Origin: Smittia aterrima
Lineage: Eukaryota; Arthropoda; Insecta; Diptera; Chironomidae
Direction of reading: 5' to 3'
Length of the DNA stretch: 64,000 nt
Assembly (NCBI GenBank): GCA_033063855.1
Contig: CP093830.1
Coordinates: 2,852,854-2,916,853 of the forward strand
Shown here: piece by piece, positions 12,181-24,028 of the stretch
How the letters are laid out: each line of letters starts with the position of its first letter
How positions within the stretch are numbered: position 1 is the first letter of the stretch
Program-made: the position numbers and the translations under genes
Notes under the pieces: model-generated
What the model was told of the DNA's origin: nothing
What the model saw: only the letters and a program-made list of their open reading frames with translations
The model's database searches: none

Positions 12181-15100
12181 TCAATTAATCGAAAGCTTCT
12201 CAATCATAAAAGTTCGAAGAACATGTTTAAGCTCCTGTTGGGCAAACTCTTGTGGAAGTGGCAATCTTTCAAGTGCTGTTCTCATCAACGCACACGCTTG
12301 GCTTCCATAAGCAGCTGAGTTTGCATAGAAGTTGCGAATGATGAATGCGAGTTGTTTAGCGATTTCGCATTGACAAAGACGATGCTTCGACGTTGGACAT
12401 GGGAAGAGTCGAATGACGGAACAAAGTTCAGATAATTTTGGACTTATCTGTTCAAGGAATAAGTCTTCGTCAGCTTCTTCACCAGTTTCACGCAACGAAT
12501 TAAACTAAAATAAAGAATTCGATTAGAAATAAAAATTATTGGAATTTTTAAATTCATTTACCTTTTCGTTTAGTTCGATAAAATGTAAAAGAACTTCTCC
12601 TTGCGTTTTCCAGTTTTGAATGTCTCGAGTGTTTTCGAATTGTTTCAACAATGACTTGAGGAAGTCAATCTGATCATTAATAACTAGATCAGGTGCGATG
12701 TGCTGCATCATGACTTCGTGAGCCTTTGACCATTGTTGAGCTTTGAGAAGATATTTGATTTCGATATGATGACTTCCCATTGCTCCAGCACGAACAGCTT
12801 TAGCAAAACTTAACCATTTCTTAGGGACCATCAACTCATCGACGATAAACTTCTCCTTCTCTTTGTAATTGTTTTCGTCTGTTTCTCCATCGATTCGTAT
12901 GTGACGATATAAGAGTTGTTGAACTGCTGCTTCTCGCTGGTTTTGATCAGTGATATGTAGCATAACCCAAAGTGACCATTCCCAGAGACCATTCGACTCT
13001 AGTTGTTCAGCAAACGAAGTGAAGATTTTTAATCGGCACGAGTCGCTCACATGATGATAGCCAAGTGTTCCAAGATCTTGAAGCAGCAAAAAGGAAAGCC
13101 GATAGTCCATCAAGTCGCTAGTGTAGGTAGCGGGATGAAGTAGAACCTCGAGAGGATGACTTCGTTGACTGAAGAGTTTAAGAAGATTGTAGCGAATGTC
13201 AAAGTACTTGAAGTCTCTTTGATTGATTTGACTGACGTAAGGCGGCGATGGCGGAGCGACTTCGAAATCTTCCTGATTGAAGTTCTTTTCATAAGCCACA
13301 ACTGAATCCGTTACCGAAGCAACAGGTGATGAAATATACCAGACTTGAAGTGCTAAGCTTTTAAGCCAATTCAACTGATCGAAGATATTGATAAGCGTTT
13401 GTTCAGACTGAGTAACGCGTTCAGTTTTCTTGTGATTCTTGTTCATGGCCGAAACTCCAGCAATCATCATCATAATTCTTAAACGACGTTCGTCAATGAA
13501 TGCATCAGCTTCAACTTCATGCCAACCTGCCAGTTGATGTTGAATGAGTTGACGGATCGGTGGACTTCCACTTGACTGAGCCATGAGAAGGCTTAGATTG
13601 AAATCCGAATTATCAAGCGCTAAGTCACACGCTTCATTCACTTTATGGCACATCATTAAGTTCAAGAGACGATCCAAATAGTCAACATTTGACTTTAACA
13701 AATCACTGTCAGTAACAACACTCTCAATCCAAGTTGATAACAAATCTCGACGCAGCATGACCATTGAATGATCTTGAGGATCGATATCGTCAACAAATCC
13801 CCAAAGCGCGTGCATCAAAGCCCAAACAGTGCTATTGAACTGCACTTGAACATCAGATGTTTCTCGAAGCATTTGTTGAGCAAGCTGATGATGCTCCAAG
13901 AGAGCGTCAGTTCCTCCGTTGGCTTCAAGTCGAATGCAGTCTGAGTCCTCCAAACGTATTCTTTTATCATGATTCAGTTCAATCTTTAAGTGACCGATAA
14001 TTGATTTCTTGAATTTCTCATTTGCTTCGTGTGCCATTGATTTCACTTGAACAAGTGTCACTGTCGATTTTGTGAAATCGTCAACTGCGCGTCCATCAAA
14101 AACTGAAGTTTTCTTTTGAAGAGTTCCAAGCATTGCGAGCTGATTTCCGTAGCCGAAGTTTATCTTGAATTTTCGTCCATTGAAGAAGGGGATTGTGTTG
14201 TTCTTCTTGTCTATCATGACACTTAGAATTGAATTCTCCATTGGCAACATCATGTCACTAATGTCGAATAACATTACTCGTGGACGAACAATGAGTGGAG
14301 CTGATTTCGGTCCTACGGGTTTGAACACTTGTGATGGCACTAAGCCTTGCTTTCTAGCCACAGTTGATTTCTCACTTTCGATTGCTTCAGGAACACCCAA
14401 CATCGGTTCATCGTCGATTATTTTAGAACTGGCCAAGAGCAAACGACTTGAGAAAGTAGACTTTTGACCAAGGATAGTTGGAACCATTTGTTCAGGACTT
14501 TCTCTTCCGTCTGTGGTATCGCTCATGATTGATCTGGTGTCGTAGTCATCGTCAACAAAGAATGAAGCTTTCATTAGTTGGAGCTTATGCGAGTTAGTTC
14601 GCATTTCCTTGGCAAGCGCGGCAGATGGACTTGTTGGTTCTCTTGAGAAATTCAAATCGTCAGTGGGTTGGACTGAAATAATAAAACTGTTAACAATGGA
14701 TCACTTTTATAGACAAATATCAAACTTACTTGGTTGGAAGCTTCTTTGTCCTGCATGCTGCCCAAGAAAAAATGTTGTATCTTGTTGCTTCAATCGTTGC
14801 ATTCCTTCGCTAGCTGCCAAAATTACGTCTTTTCCATTTTCTAACTTCTTGCCATTCACAATTAACTTGGCTTTCTTAGGATCTACTCTTGGCTCGCTCT
14901 CTCCTTCGTCATCAGAATCACTCAACGTATATTTTGAGAAATGTTCAACTTTAAAGACGCAGCTCCCTGACTCTGGTCGGTATTCTAAGAATCTCGTTCC
15001 TCGCTTCTCGCAAATTCTTCGAAGCTTCGCCTCGTATCCCATTGCTTCGAGTCTTTCAGCATCCTTGATTGGTTCGTGCGTGTTCTTGTCATGTGGCCAG

Positions 15101-17897
15101 ATTTGATCTAAAGTAACTTGAGCTTTCCTATTAAGACCTTCACCAACAGGAGGTTTATTTTCATCGTCCTGATAAAGAATTATTTCCTTGTTGCGGAAAT
15201 GACAAATTTCGTCTAAGTTCAAGCCAGAGACATCAATTTCCTCATCGAAGTAAACGTTTCCGTAGCCTCGTCGACCAATTGTGAAGTTCGGAACAACGCA
15301 ACGTCCTTCAGTGTCCATAAAGTCAACGATGTCGTCAAGTGAAGGAATCGTATAATATCCAGCACGTCGCAGTACAATTCCTGTTGGATGTGGCTCAGAT
15401 GGCCCTGTAATGATTGAAATATCGATCTCTGATTGCGTGTCGTCTGCTGAACGGAAGGTGTCGTTCAAAATTGAAATAGAATTGGCTGGATCGGCATCGG
15501 TTTGTTTCAGCGATTCATTTTCTTTGTTTGGTCCACTTTGAATAATTTGAGTGAAAGTTGTGTCACCAACTGTTTCACGTATCTTTGGACGTCCTCGGAT
15601 TCCTTGTGATGGAGCTGTTCGTAACCACGATACTCTTCGATCAGAATCCTGATCGTCTGATTGCAATTGCGATGTCGGAATTTGATTTTGGAAAACTTCA
15701 ACTTGTTCATTTCTGCTCTCAATAATTCTTGAACTTTGCTTTTGAGGGTCGTCACGTGTTTTAAACAAAACAGAATCTTCATTAGGACGTGACGTATTCA
15801 AACTAATTCGTGGTTTGATGATCAAACGCTTTGGATTCGTTTTCAAGCTGAAGCTTTCGTCTAAAGACGCATCGTACTCTTCAAGTCCATCAAAGAGTGA
15901 TTTTTTGGTCACAGCGGCGCTGATAGGTTTGACTCTGATCTTGGATCCTGCTGTACTAGGTGAAACTTTGAAGTTGCTAGTGTTCTCAAGAAGAGCTTTC
16001 TGAGTTGCAGGATTTGTTACTCTAAGCGAGTTCTCGGAGAGACCGCTCTTCATGTCCTTGAACAAATCATTGTCACCATAAGGATTGCTTGCGAGTGATA
16101 GAATTTTCTGATGAATTTCTGGTCCAGCTTGTTGCATTTGATTTTGTTGCTGACCAAAGAGACTAGGTTGTTGTTGACCAAACGAAAGGTTTGTGTTTTG
16201 TCCAAAACCTGTGTTTGTGTTTCCGAAAAGACCTCCAGAGTTTTGATTGGATCCGAATAGACCTCCTGGTTGATTAGCTGTGAACAACGAGCCAGTGTTT
16301 TGGCTAAAGGAGACAGCTGGAGTTCCTTGCGCTTGTGGTTGTCCAAATCCTCCAAAGCCTGTTGCAGGCTTCTGTTGATTGAACAAGCTTCCTCCTGTTG
16401 TCTGACCGAATCCAGTGAAGCCAGTGTTCGTCGCTGGTTGTTGGGCTGTTCCAAAAGGCGTAGCTCCTGTGTTGAAAGCGGGTTTCTGAGCTCCAAAGAG
16501 TCCAGTATTCGTGTTCGTATTAGTTTGACCAAATCCAAATCCAGTTGACTGCTGGCCTGGGGTGGCTCCTAAACCAAACGTAGTTGCTGTTGATGTAGGA
16601 TTATTTCCAAAAAGTGAAGTCGTCGCTGCTGGCTGAGCTTGTCCAAACGCTGTCGTTCCGAATGTACTTGTAGCTGGTTGACCAAAAGCAGACTGATTCT
16701 GCCCAAATAATCCAGTTGAAGGTGTGGCCGCTGTTTGTCCGAAAGGTTTAGCCGCTCCAAATGTAGAAGTGTTTGCTCCAAAAGCTGTAAAGCCTGTCGA
16801 TGTGGTTGCTGGAGTTTGAAGGGGCTTTCCGAAAAGTCCTCCCGTGTTTTGTTGGCCAAAAGCTGTATTTGGCGTACCAAATGTCGATCCTACAAAAATA
16901 GATAATTAAATAAATGTTACGCAACAATTTGAAATTTATTTACCTCCTCCCATCGTATTCTGAGCTGTTCCGAAAAGTCCTGTCGTTTGTTGAGTGCTCT
17001 GATTGCCAAAAAGCGAGTTCGCTTGTGGCTGTTGAGTTGTTGCTCCAAAGACTCCAGTTTGCTGTGTAGCTCCGAACATTCCTGCTCCTCCTTGAGGCCC
17101 TTTACGATTCGCTGCATAATCTTCAATTCTTAACTCTTCCAATGACTTCTCTGCATATTCTCGCATAAACGTAATACAGTTCTGTTTGGTCTGAATATAC
17201 GACTGCGTTGAGCCTTTGACCAGAGTGTCAGTTTCGCTGGGTGCATTGAATTTCGCAATAGATGTTCCACCTTGTTGATTGGTAGCTTGTTGGCCAAAGC
17301 CAGTCTGAGTTGTACCACCAAAAAGACCTCCAGTAGGAGTGTTAGTTGTTCCAACTTGACCGAAAAGCGATGTTTGTTGAGGCTGAGCTGGATTCGATGA
17401 GAACAATGAAGTCGAAGGCTGCTGTGTTTGCCCGAAGCCGAAAGTCGCTGGCTTTGCTGCTCCAAACGCTGAAGGCTGCTGAGCTCCAAACAGCGAAGTT
17501 GTTCCCGTTGTGTTGGTGGTACCGAAAATAGAAGTTTGTTGTTGTTGCTGCTGCTGAGGTTGACCAAACGCAGCTACAATTGCAATTGTTGTGAAATTAA
17601 GTAAGTTATGTAAACAAAGGGTGAGTCATTATTGTTGGTAAACATTTCAGAGTCGCACTTACTTCCAAAGCCTTGTTGTTGTGGAGAATTTGTGGCGCCG
17701 AAAAGCGATGTCCCGGCAGCTGGTTGGGCTCCGAAAACTGAAGTGTTTTGCTGACCAAATGATGCTCCAAATCCTCCAGCCGGCTTAGCAAACGCAGATT
17801 GCCCGAATGCTGTTGCTGGCTGCTGTTGATTGAATGAAGAAAACGCTGGTGTCGTTGATTGTTGCCCAAAAGTATTGGGTTTCGATCCTCCAAACAT
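12181..17897 (-). CDS. Nup98-96: Nuclear pore complex protein Nup98-Nup96 precursor
   Basis: Predicted 1819-residue precursor from five exons read downward: 17663-17897, 16944-17573, 14730-16889, 12562-14672 and 12181-12504. Residues 1 to ~550 are a classic FG domain dense in GLFG and FG repeats. It is interrupted at about 181-239 by the GLEBS segment that binds Rae1 (TKQNCITFMREY, then EKSLEELRIEDY and NRKGPQ). The autoproteolytic domain before residue 940 ends in VEHFSKY; cleavage at HF|S would release Nup98 (939 residues) and Nup96 (880 residues). The remainder matches Nup96, a Y-complex scaffold protein. The ATG at 17897 starts the first FG repeats (MFGGSKPNTFG). Both halves and the cleavage residues look intact. 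It lies 295 bp from mitochondrial EF-Ts in the same orientation. Confidence 0.96.
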
Positions 17898-18192
17898 TTT
17901 TCTGCTTTAAACTTTTGATTTTAGGTTACGCTTTGAATTTTTAATGTCTACAACTTTCTAACAACATCAACTTTAATGAATCTAAGTGCAAAGCGTGCTA
18001 AGAGTCTTTGCGCACTAGAAATTATTGTTTAAATGTTAAGTTCTCGGTCGAAACAATTTATTTTATGGAATTATTGATAGGAAATATTTTTCCGCTTTCT
18101 GCTAAAGTCTCTCCCTCAAAAAAACGTTTGTTCGATTTTAAATTTTGAAACTGTTAATTTTTTTATTTTTTCAAACTATTTTTCAAAGTTTA

Positions 18193-19170
18193 TTATTTAC
18201 TGTTGGCAGCAGATGCTGCTTCTTGAAAAGATTCCACCTTCTCTCCGCACTCAAATCTTTGGAAATCGATGATTTTGATGTTATGCTCTTGGAGGATTTC
18301 TCCAATCGTCTGCTCTGGATTGAGCAAGAACTCTTGATGAATTAAACATGTCTCTTCGTCTTTCGTTTCATTTGGTATGTCTTTCTCAGAGTCTCCAATC
18401 TTTACCGGCTTCATTCCAACGATGTGTTGACAAATCTTCTTGTGAACTTCTCTGATCTCCTCCGTCTTCTCGCTGTTGCTGTTAAAAGCAGCAATCGCTC
18501 CATATTTGCCAACCAAGAGTTTTCCTTCCTCAACATTATCAGGCGCTGGATGTGCGTAGCCACACAAACGAACTGTTTCTGGAGTCTTATAGCAAATCGC
18601 ACGTTTCAATGTTGCGTTCTCGCCAACGGTTCCAATCATCAAAGCTAAGTGGTCAGCAAGTGTTTTTCCATCAGCTGAGCTCAGGTTGCGTAACGTATCG
18701 TTCTCAAGGGCAATCTTTGTGATTTTTCCAGTGTTGTCAACTGTCGAAATGTATTGAGAGCAGGCTTGTGAGGCCAATTCGATAAAGTTCTTGAAGTTCT
18801 CATTGCGCGCAACGAAATCCGTTTCGCAATTAACTTCAATTATCGTTGCAAGATTTTTCTGAACGAGAACTCCGACGAGTCCTTGACTTGTTGATCTTCC
18901 TTCGAGTTTTGTTGCCTTCGACCAGCCTAAAGATTGAGCTTGATCCTTCAACCACGTCTCAGCCTAAAACAGGTTGCGAATGAACTGAAAAATATTTAAT
19001 TCTTATCAACCAACCTTTGTTAAGTCACCTTCATTGACTTCGAGAGCTTTCTTGCAGTTAGCGAATGTGTAGCCAGTTTTCTTTCTCAGTGTCGCCAGCG
19101 CACTTTTGTCAGAAGCGTAAACAGCTCGACCGACATGCAGAAATCTCGAAGACAAATTTTTCAAAAACAT
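18193..19170 (-). CDS. TSFM: Elongation factor Ts, mitochondrial
   Basis: Predicted 308-residue protein from two coding exons, 19015-19170 and 18193-18963. EF-Ts recycles EF-Tu-GDP to EF-Tu-GTP in mitochondrial translation. The N-terminus (MFLKNLSSRFLHVGRAV) is basic and hydrophobic, like a transit peptide. It is followed by the UBA-like module (LRKKTGYTFANCKKALE, GDLTKAETWLK) and by the EF-Tu-contacting motif ETDFVARN in the core. C-terminal EF-Ts repeats follow. A short 5' UTR intron (19196-19245) is suggested by good donor and acceptor signals, with no ATG upstream of it. The gene is divergent from ATP23, with start codons 324 bp apart, so the two probably share a promoter region. Confidence 0.94.
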
Positions 19171-19494
19171 TTTGTTTTGAGCGAGCTGAGAAACCCTAAA
19201 ATGATTTCACAATTATTTGTTTAAAATGTCGGTGAGATTACTTACCTTTCAACTATGAATCAAAGAGTTCTTTATGAGTTTTCAACAGATTTTCACAAGA
19301 AACGAGCTTCTTGCACCGACCGAAATATATTTTAGCACTTTGCTAAATTCACCCAGCAAAGAAATTTTACTAAGAAATTGTTACATCACGACTTTTAGTT
19401 TCAGAAGTTGATCACTCACTGGGATTGTGTTGATATTTTCCATTTTCATTGAATTTTGTTTTATGGGGAAAGTTCGAGCTGATCAAACAAGAAA
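19171..19494. promoter_or_regulatory. Divergent promoter region, EF-Ts / ATP23
   Basis: This 324-bp interval separates two divergent genes for mitochondrial proteins. It contains the EF-Ts 5' UTR with its probable 50-bp intron (19196-19245) and the ATP23 leader with a short upstream ORF. No TATA box is evident, as is common for housekeeping promoters. Shared regulation is inferred from geometry only. Confidence 0.5.
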
Positions 19495-19498
19495 ATGA
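19463..19498 (+). other. Upstream ORF overlapping the ATP23 start
   Basis: An 11-codon ORF (MGKVRADQTRK) whose TGA (19496-19498) overlaps the ATP23 ATG (19495-19497) as ATGA. If the transcript begins upstream of 19463, a ribosome ending here would stop directly on the main start. Transcript start is not known. Confidence 0.45.
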
Positions 19499-20400
19499 CG
19501 ATTGCACCTGATGCAAGTGCCGATACGAGTAAATTGAGTGAAGAGAACATCAAAAACTTCAATAAAGAAGATGATTCGAGCGATGGAAAGAAATGGGTGA
19601 GTTGCGAAATCTGAAATGTGTTCTTTGTCAGTAATTTTCATGAACTTTCCTTCAGGGTTATGACTTATATCCTGAGAGACGAGGAGACAAGTTTGAGAGA
19701 AGCTGGAAGAACATTTTCATGGGAAAAGAAGGAAAAGAGAACATCGAAAAGTTCAAGTGCGAACAAAATGTTTATAAATGCATAAAGACTTCGCCGCTTA
19801 TTAAGGTAATTTAATTCATTTCACTTAATTTAACAAACTGAATTTTATTTCTTTAATTAGCTGATGATGGGAGCTTTGAAATCCTCAGGATGTGAGATTG
19901 ACATTCGTCGTCACATTTCATGTGAAATGTGTGATGTTTCCGTTTCTGGAGGCTACGATCCGGTCCTCAATCAAGTCATCGTCTGTCAAAATATGGCCAC
20001 TAGCGAAGGAATGGTTCAAGGTGTACTCGCTCACGAGTTCATTCACATGTTCGATTACTGTAAAAATGACTTGGATTTTAAAGATATTGATCACCTTGCG
20101 TGTACTGAGATCCGAGCTGCCAACCTCACGCATTGTTCGTTCTTGTCTGCCATGAGCCAAGGCGATGCTTCGTTCCTTAATATCAAAGCCCAGCATCAGA
20201 ATTGTGTTAAGACGAAAGCATTAGCTTCTGTATTAGCTGTCAGAAAAGTGACTCCCGAAGAAGGCATTCAAGCAGTTGAACGAGTTTTTCCCAAATGTTA
20301 TGCCGATCTCGAACCTATCGGTCGTCGTTTAAGAAGAAATAGCACGGACATGCACAAGGCCTACCTTGAAGCTCCATTCTACGGGTACGACGTCTATTAA
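19495..20400 (+). CDS. ATP23: Mitochondrial inner membrane protease ATP23 homolog
   Basis: Predicted 263-residue protein from three exons: 19495-19596, 19656-19805 and 19861-20400. ATP23 is an M76 metalloprotease of the intermembrane space; in yeast it processes Atp6 and helps assemble the ATP synthase Fo sector. The zinc motif HEFIH is at residues 142-146, followed by MFDYC and the C-terminal EIRAANL block. Several conserved cysteines (CEMCD, CSF, HQNC, FPKCY) agree with an oxidatively folded intermembrane protein. The first ~35 residues are acidic and low in complexity. The start follows the uORF stop directly. It is convergent with the ZAD gene, with a poly(A) signal at 20508-20513. Confidence 0.93.
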
Positions 20401-20507
20401 CAAAATGGAAATTACCTCTAGTAGTGAATAGGTGGAAGATAGCGGTGGAAACGACTTCAAGGACACCTAAAATTTATCTTGTACTAAAATCTTTACAATT
20501 TTCAAGG

Positions 20508-20581
20508 AATAAAATCTTGAAATTAACAAACTTCTCTTAAAGAGAATCTCTTTCCTTTTGATTTTTAGAAAAGTTTTTATT
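20508..20581. terminator. Facing poly(A) signals of ATP23 and the ZAD gene
   Basis: AATAAA at 20508-20513 serves the + gene ATP23. TTTATT at 20576-20581, AATAAA on the - strand, serves the ZAD gene. The signals are ordered so that the two transcripts would end just short of each other. Confidence 0.5.
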
Positions 20582-20641
20582 TGGTTTCGTTAATCACAAA
20601 AATTATTAAAGTCGAGAAATAGTCTTTGGGTGAAAATGGAA

Positions 20642-21717
20642 TTACCAACGAGGACTAAATCGATTGGTGCCAGAGATGTATCCATTGTCTGGAGATTGAT
20701 AAGATCTTTGCTGAGATCTTGGAAGCTCATATATCGAATTAGAAGTTGGCATATCCTGAGCGGGTAATTCACTCGTTATTGCATCAACATTGATTTGGTT
20801 TTCCTTAACTATTTTCTGAAGTTTTTTGTGAGTGTCGAAAACGAGTTTAATAGCAAGAAGTACAAACTCATAAGTTGAGAGCTTTGTTAGGACTCTTTTG
20901 GAATAGATATTTTGGAATTGACTGAAGAACTCATCGAGAATTCTTATTTCGCAAACTTCCATGTGATCGTTCAACGACTTTACACTCATCACACGCTTCT
21001 TGCATGAGGGACACTTTTGTTCAATTGGTCTTTTAACAATTTTCGTTGTTGCTGGAGATATTTTAATGTTAGCGCCTCTGAATTGATTATAAAAGTGACT
21101 TTCCTCACTTACTTCGTCGTTGTAATCATTTATCTGAAGAAGAGAAAAAAATTAATTGAAGATTAAAGGGAAATTGCTTCACATTTACCTCATTACGAGT
21201 AATACGACTTTGATCGATATGCGAACTTTCGAGTTGAATGGACTCTTCTGTTGAAATCGATACAGCTAATCGGAGGCTGGCAGCATTCGAAAGAATCTTC
21301 TCTCGTATTTCGTAAGCGTGAAATAAATACCCAAGGCAATGTTCGCAGATAAACTGTGGTAAATTGTCATCGACCGTGACCTATGTAAACATAAAGAAAG
21401 TCTTAGAAAACCAATTAGACAAAGAAAACTTTTTAACTTACACTTTCTCCAGAAATCTCAGCAATCATCTTAGCGATTGTAATGTGATTCCATTTGTTCT
21501 TGTTTCTAAGTTGAAGCTTCTTCTGATGGTGCATTGTTTCTGAATGAATACTAGTTAGCCCATTTGACGAGCAGATTCGACAAAGATTATGTAAAATTGA
21601 TTGAGAAACTGGGTTCATTTGTTTTGCTGTAACTTCGTCGTCACAATCTTTGTTAGGTTCAATCGAACTATCAATTTTTTGCGCGTTTAACAGCTCCCAC
21701 TCACGATTTGATAACAT
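20642..21717 (-). CDS. ZAD-domain zinc-finger protein
   Basis: Predicted 319-residue protein from three exons: 21442-21717, 21189-21380 and 20642-21133. The N-terminal zinc-finger-associated domain has its four cysteines at C46, C49, C104 and C107 (NLCRIC, FICEHC) and FHAYEIREK helix residues. ZAD domains are an arthropod-expanded dimerisation module usually joined to arrays of C2H2 fingers in DNA-binding proteins. Here only one further zinc site is visible: C196-x2-C199-x12-H212-x3-C216, a C2HC type. The rest is helical and then low-complexity Ser/Gln. The ATG at 21717 is the first in the exon. Its targets are unknown, and with one finger it may act through protein contacts rather than specific DNA binding (inference). 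Confidence 0.85.
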
Positions 21718-21934
21718 TTCGTTTTTTGTTTTGTTTTGATATTTTGTTGCTAAAAATTTAAACTATCCAAAAAAGTTTCCGTTAAAAGATTTTTATTTTT
21801 CTTCGCTAAATTAAGCTCAGTACAATTCAAGAAGTTAGTAGAAAATTCATCATTAAAAAAAATTTGATCCTAGTCATTGTCATATTTTAGAGCAGACCTT
21901 AGACATAACTGATTAATCAATCTTATCGTTTAAT

Positions 21935-22923
21935 TCAGAAAAATGGATTTGTTGACGATGATTTTCGATTCTCATCACGAGTTGTGCAGAGAATCTGTCT
22001 TTCCAATTGAAAGTCATATTCGAGTACATCAGATGTTTCTACAAATTTCGGCAGCTCCATAACGAGATCGACTTGTTGAAGCTTCGAATTCAAGACAAAC
22101 GGAACGCCAATAAAATCGTTGTGATAATGAGAGAGCGTTCCTGTGTTGCTCGTCATCTGAGGAGATTGAGGTGGTAAAGGTGCTTTACGCAATGGCATAG
22201 GACGACTTGTTGGTGATGTTGTTGGCAGCTGATAAGACATTTGCAGTGATTCATAGTAATGATCACCGTTGGCCTTCAAGTAAAAAACGAAACAATGTTA
22301 TCGCACAAATTGAATCAGCGATTATTAGCATTACTCACTGATGGATAAATGTTTGAATTGATTTTGAGATTCTCGATTTGGTGGGTGAAATCAACGATTT
22401 CTGGCCTCAACGGAGCGACCTTATAACAAATATGAACGCGTTCTAACTCTCCAAGATACAAGAATCCTTCAGGTGCTTGACGATTGAACTTCGTTAAAAT
22501 GATGATATCAGTAATGCATTCGGTGACGGCTTCAGTCTTTGACAGCTTGTAGACGAGCTGTTTCTTACGCCATGCCTTTTGATTTGTGTCTGATGTGCTT
22601 TTGATCGAAATGAATCCTTCGTTCGCTAAATTCTCGTTGTGATTGATAATTCTCAATTTCTCAAGTACAAAGTTCGGGACACCTTCAGTCTTCGATATAC
22701 ACAAATATCTTGTGTTCTTCTTTCCAAATAAAATATTTTCTTTTATCAAATCTGCATCGCTGTCGGTATCTAACGTCTTGTGGAGTGGAATGAAGTGAGA
22801 TGGACAAGACTCGTAGTTTTCTACGAGTTGAATCGACTTGATGGGCCGATCGCAAGGAAGAATGTTCATCAGACTCTCAAATGGGTTCATATTATTACGT
22901 GGGATCACTTTGTTTCGCGACAT
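21935..22923 (-). CDS. Mvb12: Multivesicular body subunit 12 (ESCRT-I)
   Basis: Predicted 307-residue protein from two exons, 22339-22923 and 21935-22273. MVB12 is the fourth ESCRT-I subunit and helps sort ubiquitinated cargo into endosomal vesicles. An N-terminal MABP beta-prism domain spans about residues 33-190, with YLCISKTEGVPNFVLEKLRI and KAWRKKQLVYKL. A proline-rich linker (SRPMPLRKAPLPPQSP) follows. The C-terminal UMA segment (GVPFVLNSKL, ELPKFVET, LEYDFQLERQIL) binds the ESCRT-I core. The order MABP-linker-UMA is diagnostic. Its start codon lies 388 bp from the divergent ATPsynD start. Confidence 0.92.
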
Positions 22924-23035
22924 AGTTTTTGGCGAAATTGTCCCGTTGTAAAGTTAATTGGCTGAGCAAAATGTCAAATTATATTTAGTTGTTGTTGTTT
23001 TTTTTGATGATTCAGTCTGGGAATTTCACTATTTT

Positions 23036-23257
23036 CTAAAAAGAAACTGTTTCCTTTTGGCACTCTTTCACTAACTCGTGATTAATGCTTTCGACTTCTT
23101 TCATTATTAATTCACGAATGGAATTATAACGAGTTGAAAAATCGAAATAAATTGAATTGCGACAGACAACAATAAAAAATTCTTTCAACTGAAACTTCGT
23201 ACCCACCTTACGTAAGAAGGGAGCTGAAAGTAAGTGTAAGTTTGTGAAAATTTTCAA
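23036..23257 (-). CDS. Possible small protein, unrecognised
   Basis: An open frame of 73 codons on the minus strand, between the divergent Mvb12 and ATPsynD starts; it overlaps the ATPsynD 5' UTR and its probable UTR intron (23230-23294). The translation has a basic N-terminus and an amphipathic C-terminal helix (ELIMKEVESINHELVKECQK). I recognise no family. It may be a chance ORF in a promoter. Low confidence. Confidence 0.2.
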   Translation of the reverse strand: MKIFTNLHLLSAPFLRKVGTKFQLKEFFIVVCRNSIYFDFSTRYNSIRELIMKEVESINHELVKECQKETVSF

Positions 23258-23310
23258 TTGTCAACTTTTTCATTGAAAATCGATCAATTCTTAGCGAATA
23301 TCAGTGGAAA

Positions 23311-23892
23311 ATGTCTCGCCGTATCGCTCAATCTTCGGTCAACTGGGCCGCTATCGCGGAACGTGTTCCACCAAACCAGAAGACCAACTTCATTGCCTTC
23401 AAATCGAGAAGCGACAAGTATTTGAGAAGGTGGGTTAGAAATTGATTAAGTAACAATTTTCTTCAACTAATTCTGGATGCTTTTGGCTTTAGTGTCACTG
23501 AACACCCAGAAACTCCACCAAAGATTGACTGGGCCGCTTACAAGAAGACCGTTCCCGTCGCTGGCATGGTTGACACTTTCCAAAAACAATACGAAGCTGT
23601 GAAGGTCCCATACCCAGCCGACACTTTGACTGCTCAGGTTGAACAACAAAAGCAAGGAGTTCAAAAGGAAATTGAGCAATTCATCGCCAGCTCAAAGGTT
23701 CGCATCTCCGAGCACGAGAAGTCCATCGCTCACTTGGCTTCGTTGTTGCCATACAACCAGATGACAATGGAAGATTTCCGTGATGCATTCCCTGAACAGG
23801 CTTTGGATCCAATCAATCGTCCAACATTCTGGCCACACACACCAGAAGAACAATTCGAAAACAACCCCAAGCCTGGTGACCACCACCATTAA
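23311..23892 (+). CDS. ATPsynD: ATP synthase subunit d, mitochondrial
   Basis: Predicted 172-residue protein from two exons, 23311-23429 and 23493-23892. Subunit d belongs to the peripheral stalk of mitochondrial F1Fo ATP synthase, holding F1 against rotation. The start MSRRIAQSSVNWAAIAERVP, the KIDWAAYKK repeat, the coiled segment around QQKQGVQKEIEQF and the conserved end RPTFWPHTPEEQ are family hallmarks. Length is close to the ~178 of other flies. A 5' UTR intron is likely at 23230-23294 (GTAAGT donor, TTCTTAG acceptor). The coding sequence is richer in G/C-ending codons than its neighbours, as expected for an abundant protein. Poly(A) signal AATAAA is at 24023-24028. Confidence 0.96.
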
Positions 23893-24028
23893 ATTCTTTG
23901 TTCAGCAGTTTCCTCTTCGGAAGTATCTAAAATACGAAATTGTCATTAAAGGCGGCGATTGTTGTAATGACATTCTCCGAGTGCGATTGTGTCTAGCAAT
24001 GTAGATGGATTTAAAATTCAAAAATAAA

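Noticed and set aside
14609..15106. 165-codon plus-strand ORF within Nup98-96
   Set aside because: It is a shadow of the Nup98 autoproteolytic domain, crossing a real intron; no family resemblance.
16050..16548. Long frames on both strands in the FG-repeat exon
   Set aside because: They are out-of-frame reads of GLFG repeat codons, which keep several frames open.
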